From the NCBI GenBank assembly GCA_024742405.1, contig JANSYP010000002.1:1-64000 (forward strand): DNA of 64,000 nt, read 5' to 3'. Source of the stretch: Paracoccaceae bacterium. Its GTDB lineage: Bacteria > Pseudomonadota > Alphaproteobacteria > Rhodobacterales > Rhodobacteraceae. Shown here piece after piece: positions 58,377 to 64,000 of the stretch (within the stretch, counting starts at the first letter, position 1; each line of letters begins with the position of its first letter). A program made the translations under genes and the position numbers. Below the pieces are notes generated by a model. That model saw only the letters and a list, made by a program, of their open reading frames with translations, had not been told where the DNA came from and searched no databases.

Positions 58377-59873
58377 TCAGAACTCTTCAATCTCCAAGAC
58401 CGATGCCGTTTCAGCGCGGATGGCGCGACAGGCGTCTGCATCGATTGTCAGATCAATCCCGTAGGTCGGGATGATACGCTTCAATGCCGGAAGCCATGCG
58501 TCGGCGGTCAGCTTGCTGCCAAAGATGGTTTCGAGAATTTGCGTCGCAATGAAGGCGGCTGTGGACGCACCTGGCGAGGCGCCGAGCAGGACGGCCAGAG
58601 ACTTGTCTTCGGCAGACACGAGCTCGGTGCCGAATTCCAGGACACCATGTCTGTGCTCGGCCGGTTTGATGATCTGGACCCGCTGACCTGCCACTGCCTC
58701 TTTCCAATCCGCCTTGCGGGCCGTTGGGAAGATTTCCTTGAGTGTTTGGAACTGATGCCTGCCTGTTTGCAGAACCTGCCCGACGAGGTAATCGACCAAC
58801 GCGATGTTGTCCTTCCCGACATCGAGCAGCGGGACGATATTGCTCGGCGTGATCGACGCGAACAGGTCTGTTGGCGAGCCATGCTTCAAGAACTTGGACG
58901 AAAACCCGGCATAGGGGCCAAACAAAAGCGACGTTTTCCCGTCCACGACACGGGTATCCAGGTGCGGCACGGACATCGGCGGCGAACCTGCGGCGGCCTT
59001 GCCGTAGACCTTCGCGTGGTGGCGCCGCGCGACGTCGTCAGCGTCGCAGCGCAACCAAATACCGCTGACCGGAAAACCGCCATAGCCGCGCCCTTCCGGG
59101 ATGCCGGACTTCTGCATAAGCTCGACGGCGGCGCCGCCGGCCCCCACGAAAACGAACTTTGCCGAAACGGATTGGTGAGTTCCGTCGTAGGTGTCTTCGA
59201 TCGTGACACGCCAGCGGCCACTTTCTTCGCGTTCCAGGTTGGTGACCTTCCGGTTGTAATGGACGGCAAAGCCACTCTGTTTCGACAGCGCTGCGACGAG
59301 CCGGTGCGTGAGCGCGCCGAAGTCGACATCCGTCCCCGTCACCATCCGTGTTGCCGCAACCGGTTCATCCGGATCGCGTCCTTCGATGATCAACGGCGCC
59401 CACTCCGCGATGGCCGCGCGATCCTCGCTATACGCCATGCCACTGTAACAATGGTGGGCCGACATCGCCTCGTGGCGCGCCCGAAGGAAGTTCACGTTGT
59501 CATCGCCCGTGACAAAGCTCATGTGCGGACAGGGTCGGATGAATTCCCGCGGACTCGGGATCACGCCCTTGCGCACAAGGTATGCCCAGAACTGGCGCGA
59601 GACGTCGAACTCGGTGTTCACTTTCAGCGCTCGTGAGATATCGACCGAGCCGTCGGGGTGCTGCGGCGTATAGTTGAGCTCGCAGTTGGCCGCATGTCCC
59701 GTCCCGGCGTTGTTCCAGGATTGCGAGCTCTCCTGCGCACAATCGTGCAGCGTCTCATACATGCTGACGGTCAGGGATGGCTCGAGGTCCTTAAGGAAGG
59801 TCCCGAGCGTCGCGCTCATAATACCAGCCCCGATGAGAACGACGTCTGGGGTATCACTTGGATCAATTGCCAT
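58377..59873 (-). CDS. mqo: Malate:quinone oxidoreductase
   Basis: Mqo is a peripheral-membrane FAD enzyme oxidising malate to oxaloacetate and passing electrons to the quinone pool, an alternative to NAD-malate dehydrogenase. The N-terminal FAD motif is LIGAGIMSATLGTFLKDLEP; SQSWNNAGTGHAANCELNYT, KFVFVGAGGAAVELMQKSGI, GYGGFPVSGIWLRC and LLGASPGASTAAFIATQILE are typical of the family. At 498 residues from ATG 59873 the length is standard. Confidence 0.95.
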   Translation of the reverse strand: MAIDPSDTPDVVLIGAGIMSATLGTFLKDLEPSLTVSMYETLHDCAQESSQSWNNAGTGHAANCELNYTPQHPDGSVDISRALKVNTEFDVSRQFWAYLVRKGVIPSPREFIRPCPHMSFVTGDDNVNFLRARHEAMSAHHCYSGMAYSEDRAAIAEWAPLIIEGRDPDEPVAATRMVTGTDVDFGALTHRLVAALSKQSGFAVHYNRKVTNLEREESGRWRVTIEDTYDGTHQSVSAKFVFVGAGGAAVELMQKSGIPEGRGYGGFPVSGIWLRCDADDVARRHHAKVYGKAAAGSPPMSVPHLDTRVVDGKTSLLFGPYAGFSSKFLKHGSPTDLFASITPSNIVPLLDVGKDNIALVDYLVGQVLQTGRHQFQTLKEIFPTARKADWKEAVAGQRVQIIKPAEHRHGVLEFGTELVSAEDKSLAVLLGASPGASTAAFIATQILETIFGSKLTADAWLPALKRIIPTYGIDLTIDADACRAIRAETASVLEIEEF

Positions 59874-60761
59874 GGGTGCGCGCTTTAAGTTTGCTTCGAA
59901 GGAGGAATGGACAGAGTATCCCCGCCCGGATCCTTGACGATATCCCGGTGGCAAGACAGCGATTTGTCAATCGACTACCAGAGTTACTCGATACCGGAGC
60001 CAGTTCGCGGGGACGGGGGCCCCCTGGCCGACGTGGCGGCGCAGGCAACGCTTCCTGGCTCCGCCTGAACCTTAATGACCGGTCTTCCCCAAAAGGCGGC
60101 GTCCTTTCTGGTCCGGTCCGTCGCCCGAGACATCGGATCATGGTCACATCCCGTTCATGCGAAAGAGCCTACTGCGCCGTATGCAGATCGTGAAGCGACC
60201 GTGGGCGGACGCGCTCTAACCAACCTTGGGACCGCGTAACGATCTGCTTCGAGGCCGGCGAGCAGTGGCTCGGTGCATTGTGCGATCGCTTCGTGGTGCC
60301 GTGCCGCCGCAATTTCCCGAGCAGTATCTTCGCCTCGCGAGCACTGCTGGAGACTTCGAATTTCGCGCCACCCGTTCGCGCCACCCGTCCGAGCGACACG
60401 GGAGCTTCAGATTGGTGGTTCGTCCCGGAACCGGGCGTGCAAGCCATTGTAGCCTCGCCTCTCTCAGCTATTTGAAAGACCGGAAAAAGATTCTACGGTT
60501 CGTTGGCCCGGCAAGCAGCAAGATCGGGTCTTTCTAAGCGCCAAGCGTCGCGATCCAATCCGAACCGCCTCCGAAAAGAACTCGAGGCCAGTGTTCGACC
60601 AAGTTTCGGCAGAGTCGCTCACCGCGCGAACGCGTCGCGAAACGCACCAAACAGCGTCGCCCACCTGGACCGAGATCTGCCATCCCCCAATCGTGCATAC
60701 CGACAGGCGGGACCTAGAAGGTTTCCCGGCAGAAAGGCGTCTCACACTCCGGGACCGTGAC
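59874..60761. other. Long intergenic region, no supported gene
   Basis: This is 888 bases between mqo and the YihY-family gene. Several open frames up to about 100 codons exist on both strands (for example 60226-60537 plus, 60464-60907 minus), but none has a convincing start or known motif. Composition is less GC-rich than flanking genes in places. It could hold gene remnants. Confidence 0.5.
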
Positions 60762-61751
60762 TCAGGCCTGGTGGCCGGCGACCTCCGGCGGGTCGGGAAC
60801 GTCGCGCTCCAGCGTTGGCGCCGGACGGGCCGCCGCCATGGCCGCTTCAGGTGCGGTGCTGACAACTGCCGCGGCTTCGGGCAGTTGTTCCGCGACGAGT
60901 TCGGCATTCAGCGTCGCCCCCAGCAGAACCGATGAGATCGACAGGTAAAGAAACATCAGCAGCGCAATGATCGCCCCGATCGAGCCATAGACCCCGCTAT
61001 AGGCGTCGGCATGGGCGAGATAATGCGAAAACCCCCAGGACGCCGGCACCCAGACCCCGATGGCCAGCAGCGCGCCGGGCGAAAAGAGCCGCACCCGCGC
61101 CACGGGGCCGTTGGGTGCAAAGCGGTAGAGCAACCAGATCCCTCCGAATACCACGCCACCCGCGATCAACCAGCGCAGCGCCGTCAGCAGACCGCCGGTC
61201 GCGAAATCCACCACATCTGCCGGAATGATCTCGGCGAACACATCCAGCGACAGCACGCGCACCACGACCGGAATCGCGACAAGGGCAAGCGCCGAGACCG
61301 CCACCACAAGGATCAGCGCCAGGGTGAGCCCCAGCGCCATCAGGTTGGCCAGAACACCGCCTCGCTGCGGCACCCCGTAGATCGCGTTCATCGCCCGGAT
61401 CAACGCATCGGTCCCCCGCCGGGCCGACCAGAGTGCCGCCAGCGTCGTCAGAATGGTGGTCCAGCCCAACGTCTCAGGGTTGGCCGACACCAGACGCGTG
61501 ATCTGCTGCTGCAAGATGGCAAAGGCCTCACCCGGCACGAACTCCTTCAGCATCTCCAGCTGGGTCTGAATGAGCGTCGGATCGGTAAACAGTCCGACCA
61601 GCGCGATCAGCGCGGCCAGTGCAGGAAACAACGACAGCATCGCAAAAAACGCGCCGCCTGCTGCCACCAGCGACAGGTTCGCGACATCGCTGCGGGCCAT
61701 GATGCCCTTCAGTATGGTCCATATCCTCTTGGCGGTGGCAATCAGCCGCAT
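60762..61751 (-). CDS. YihY/BrkB-family inner-membrane protein
   Basis: This is a polytopic membrane protein of 329 residues with about six hydrophobic helices. LSLVAAGGAFFAMLSLFPAL, the LWSARRGTDALIRAMNAIYG motif, GGIWLLYRFAPNGP and SIGAIIALLMFLYLSISSVL are hallmarks of the YihY/BrkB family, once misnamed ribonuclease BN. The ~35-residue C-terminal tail is Ala/Pro-rich. Function in the family is not established. The gene is divergent from bciB. Confidence 0.9.
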   Translation of the reverse strand: MRLIATAKRIWTILKGIMARSDVANLSLVAAGGAFFAMLSLFPALAALIALVGLFTDPTLIQTQLEMLKEFVPGEAFAILQQQITRLVSANPETLGWTTILTTLAALWSARRGTDALIRAMNAIYGVPQRGGVLANLMALGLTLALILVVAVSALALVAIPVVVRVLSLDVFAEIIPADVVDFATGGLLTALRWLIAGGVVFGGIWLLYRFAPNGPVARVRLFSPGALLAIGVWVPASWGFSHYLAHADAYSGVYGSIGAIIALLMFLYLSISSVLLGATLNAELVAEQLPEAAAVVSTAPEAAMAAARPAPTLERDVPDPPEVAGHQA

Positions 61752-61920
61752 GGGGCCTCTCCGATTCTCTTCGGGCCCTGCATAGCTTGGTCCGGCACCT
61801 CAGGCGCGCGCAAAAGCCTTGTATCTTTCCTGACAGCCAAATTGTAAACTACACTAGACGTTTTTGTGATCCGCACCCACTTCATCTGTATGTGCCCCTG
61901 ACGCAAAAGGAAACTCAGCC

Positions 61921-63159
61921 ATGCTGGACGGCCCTCGGACCGCGCCCGGCCTGACCGCACCGACGCCAGCGCCGGCTCTGCCCCGCCGATTGTGCACCGA
62001 TTGCGGCCTGTCACGCACCGGGATGGCACAGGCCTGCGGAACGGCCTGCCAGTTTCTCAAACCGGATTATGCAGGTCTGGAAACCCAGGTCCATGGACGG
62101 GTCCGCGACCGGCGCGGCGACGAGCAGTTCTTCGGCCTCGTTCGCGCGATGTATCGCGCCTCTCTGCGGCCTGCGCGTACTGGCGCGCAATGGACCGGCC
62201 TGACCACCCGGATCGCCGAACGACTGCTTGAGACGGGCGCAATCGACGCCGTTCTCACCGTCGGTCCCGACCCCGACGATCGTTGGCGCCCGCGCCCGGT
62301 GATTGTCACCGACCCCGCCAAGATGGCCCATGTCCGGGGGATGCGTATGGGGTACGCGCCGCTGCTGGCGCTGCTGGAACCGGCGGCAGCCGCAGGCCAC
62401 CGCCGAGTCGCCGTGATCGGCATTCCCTGCCAGATCCATGCCCTGCGCGCGATCGAGCGCACCCTGGGATTCGAGCGGATCTATGTCATCGGCACGCCCT
62501 GCTCGGACAATACCACAACCGAGAATTTCCATACGTTCCTCGATCTTCTGACCGACCGGCCCGAGGATGTGACCTACCTGGAGTTTCGCGCCGACTACCA
62601 CGTCGAAATGCGTTTTGCCGATGGGGCCAAGCGGCTGATACCGTTTCTGAAATTGCCTATCTCGGATCTGCCCAACGATTTCTTTCCTCTCACCTGCCGC
62701 ACCTGTGTCGACTACACAAACGCCTTGGCTGACATCACTGTGGGCTACATGGCCGGGGAAGGCGAACAATGGCTTCTGGTGCGCAATCTGCGTGGCCAGG
62801 AGATGCTGGATCTGCTGGGAGACGAGGTCACGCTCGCGGCGCCCCGGTCTGCCGGCAACCGGGCCAATGCGGTTAAGGGCTTCGTCGAAAACACCCGCCG
62901 GGCAGCCGGCGGACTGCCGCTGCGCCGTATGCCCAACTGGGCGCGCACGATCGTGGGTTGGCTCATGCCGCGCATCGGCCCGCGCGGGCTGGAATTCGCC
63001 CGGGCCCGGGTCGAGATGAAGGCCGCCGAAACCGTTCTGCATCTGCGCCACAGCCACCCGCGCGGGCTGCGCTCGATGGTACCTGACCATGTCTGGCGTA
63101 TGGTCGCGCCATACGGCTTATCGCCCGAGGATAACGAGCTGCCGCGCCGCTCCGACTGA
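61921..63159 (+). CDS. bciB: Ferredoxin-dependent 8-vinyl reductase, BciB-like
   Basis: This protein belongs to the FrhB/BciB family, which reduces the 8-vinyl group of divinyl (proto)chlorophyllide during bacteriochlorophyll synthesis, using [4Fe-4S] clusters and FAD. Cys25, Cys28, Cys39 and Cys43 (LCTDCGL, ACGTAC) start the protein, and Cys170 (GIPCQIHALR), Cys194 (GTPCSDN) and Cys259/262 (TCRTCVDY) follow. At 412 residues it fits. It lies about 35 kb from the photosynthesis segment. The substrate is inferred from the phototrophic context; other FrhB-type roles are possible. Confidence 0.8.
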   Translation: MLDGPRTAPGLTAPTPAPALPRRLCTDCGLSRTGMAQACGTACQFLKPDYAGLETQVHGRVRDRRGDEQFFGLVRAMYRASLRPARTGAQWTGLTTRIAERLLETGAIDAVLTVGPDPDDRWRPRPVIVTDPAKMAHVRGMRMGYAPLLALLEPAAAAGHRRVAVIGIPCQIHALRAIERTLGFERIYVIGTPCSDNTTTENFHTFLDLLTDRPEDVTYLEFRADYHVEMRFADGAKRLIPFLKLPISDLPNDFFPLTCRTCVDYTNALADITVGYMAGEGEQWLLVRNLRGQEMLDLLGDEVTLAAPRSAGNRANAVKGFVENTRRAAGGLPLRRMPNWARTIVGWLMPRIGPRGLEFARARVEMKAAETVLHLRHSHPRGLRSMVPDHVWRMVAPYGLSPEDNELPRRSD

Positions 63160-63224
63160 CGCACTATGCGATGCCAGCTTGCCGGTTGGCGCGGCCTGCA
63201 AGGACGCGCCCCTAACAAACAAGT

Positions 63225-63258
63225 AACGCCCCCGGCGCGGAACCGGGGGCGTTGTTTT
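63225..63258. terminator. Strong hairpin terminator between convergent bciB and phoX-like genes
   Basis: AACGCCCCCGG (63225-63235) and CCGGGGGCGTT (63243-63253) form a perfect 11-bp stem with a 7-base loop, followed by GTTTT on the plus strand. On the minus strand the stem is followed by ACTTGTTTGTT, so it can end both transcripts. Confidence 0.88.
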
Positions 63259-63277
63259 GCGTCGGACGCGGTGGCAA

Positions 63278-64000
63278 TCAGCCCAGGGGCGCGCCGTCGT
63301 CCCGCTTGACGGCGATCACCGCGGAGCGTTCGGGCGAACCGCCGTCCGGCCAGCCGCTGCCCGGATGCTGGATGCCCACGAACATGGTGCTCCGGTCGTC
63401 GGACCAGGCCAGGCCGGTGACTTCGCAGCCCGTCGGGCCGGTCAGGAACCGTGCGATTTCGCCGGTCTCCGGGTCGCCGGCCAGCATCTGGTTGTTGCCC
63501 ATACCGGCAAAGTCGCCTTCGTTGCTGTCGTCGCCATCGGTCTGGATCCAGACCAGACCTGTGTTGTCGAACGCCATGCCGTCGGGCGAGTTGAACATGT
63601 TGCCGGGCGTAACGTTGGGCGAGCCGGCATAGGCATCCGAATGTACATTCGGGTTGCCCGCCATCACGTAGAGATCCCAATCGAACGTATCCGACGCGTG
63701 GTCGCTGTCATGGGGACGCCACCGCACGATCTGGCCATACTTGTTGGCCTCGCGCGGGTTCGGACCACCGACCGGCGTTTCGTCGCCGCCCGCGTTGGGG
63801 CGCAGACCCCGGCGCGAATTGTTGGTCAAGCAGCAATAGCCTTCGACGGCGTTGGGGTTCGCCGAAATCCACTCCGGCCGGTCCATCGTGGTGGCGCCGA
63901 CCGCCGAGCCTGCTGTCCGGGCAAAGATCAGGATCTCGGCCGCATCCATGCCGGTCGTCTCCGGCGTGAGCGGCAGCCACTCGCCGGTCATGTCGTCGTT
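63278..64000 (-). CDS. PhoX-like phosphatase (DUF839), C-terminal part
   Basis: This is the last 240 codons of a PhoX-family protein; the 5' part lies beyond the right edge. PhoX enzymes are secreted, Ca/Fe-dependent alkaline phosphatases with a beta-propeller. Segments GYCCLTNNSRRG, GQIVRWRPHDSDHASDTFDW, NMFNSPDGMAFDNTGLVWIQ and SDDRSTMFVGIQHPGSGWPD match the DUF839 pattern, including metal-binding Glu/Asp-rich turns. The stop at 63278 is just before the terminator. Confidence 0.85.
   Translation of the reverse strand, partial: NDDMTGEWLPLTPETTGMDAAEILIFARTAGSAVGATTMDRPEWISANPNAVEGYCCLTNNSRRGLRPNAGGDETPVGGPNPREANKYGQIVRWRPHDSDHASDTFDWDLYVMAGNPNVHSDAYAGSPNVTPGNMFNSPDGMAFDNTGLVWIQTDGDDSNEGDFAGMGNNQMLAGDPETGEIARFLTGPTGCEVTGLAWSDDRSTMFVGIQHPGSGWPDGGSPERSAVIAVKRDDGAPLG

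Noticed and set aside
60226-60537. 103-codon frame in the mqo-yihY gap
   Set aside because: No credible start or motif; its composition does not resemble genuine genes nearby.
61843-61860. PpsR box upstream of bciB
   Set aside because: Only TGT-N12-ACG, a single imperfect site with no partner 7-8 bases away; not enough to list as a feature.

Overview
The window is high-GC alphaproteobacterial DNA, almost certainly from an anoxygenic phototroph of the Rhodobacteraceae. The main evidence is a bacteriochlorophyll/carotenoid/reaction-centre block in Rhodobacter order (crtDC divergent from crtEF-bchCXYZ-pufQBALMX, then dxs). It has a pufX gene and no pufC, and perfect PpsR/CrtJ boxes (TGT-N12-ACA) in the expected places.

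Layout. 1-2760 is a decayed integrated element next to tRNA-Leu(CAG): the end of an IS3-like element, an AraC-type regulator broken by one in-frame amber codon, a 3'-truncated short-chain dehydrogenase, and a tyrosine integrase pseudogene carrying two stops and a frameshift. 3130-7143 is a sitABCD-type manganese ABC transporter with a palindromic operator inside its promoter. 7157-11028 holds housekeeping and sensory genes: an unknown 105-aa protein, rhodanese, dapD, a cytosine-deaminase-like enzyme, a LOG-family protein and a short BLUF blue-light sensor.

11292-27067 is the photosynthesis segment. dxs feeds isoprenoid precursors. CrtE, CrtF, CrtD and CrtC make spheroidene-type carotenoids. 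BchXYZ and BchC convert chlorin to bacteriochlorophyll a intermediates. PufQBALMX makes the LH1 antenna and the reaction-centre L/M subunits. Two small unnamed reading frames are translationally coupled inside this superoperon (46 aa between bchX and bchY; 89 aa just before pufQ). The rest of the usual cluster (crtA/I/B, bchFNBHLM, bchIDO, puhA, ppsR) is not here, so the cluster is split. A BciB-like 8-vinyl reductase lies alone at 61921-63159.

27246-28729 holds a short-chain dehydrogenase and a lipoprotein. 28853-43334 is a surface-polysaccharide locus: five glycosyltransferases or glycosyltransferase-like proteins, a Wzx-like flippase, UDP-xylose synthase, Gfo/Idh dehydrogenase, GMC oxidoreductase, methyltransferase, polytopic membrane protein and a UDP-galactopyranose-mutase-like flavoprotein. 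43711-56934 holds a CPA1 antiporter fused to a cyclic-nucleotide-type domain, a LysR/aldo-keto reductase pair, an RND efflux pump, and a coupled metallophosphoesterase/SMC-like ATPase pair of the YhaO-YhaN kind. 57439-64000 holds a small secreted protein, malate:quinone oxidoreductase, a YihY-family membrane protein, BciB and the 3' part of a PhoX-like phosphatase.

No CRISPR array, rRNA operon or intact prophage was seen. The unusual content is mostly regulatory and small-gene detail within the photosynthesis superoperon, the decayed island and the nuclease pair; I do not see a clear wholly new system.
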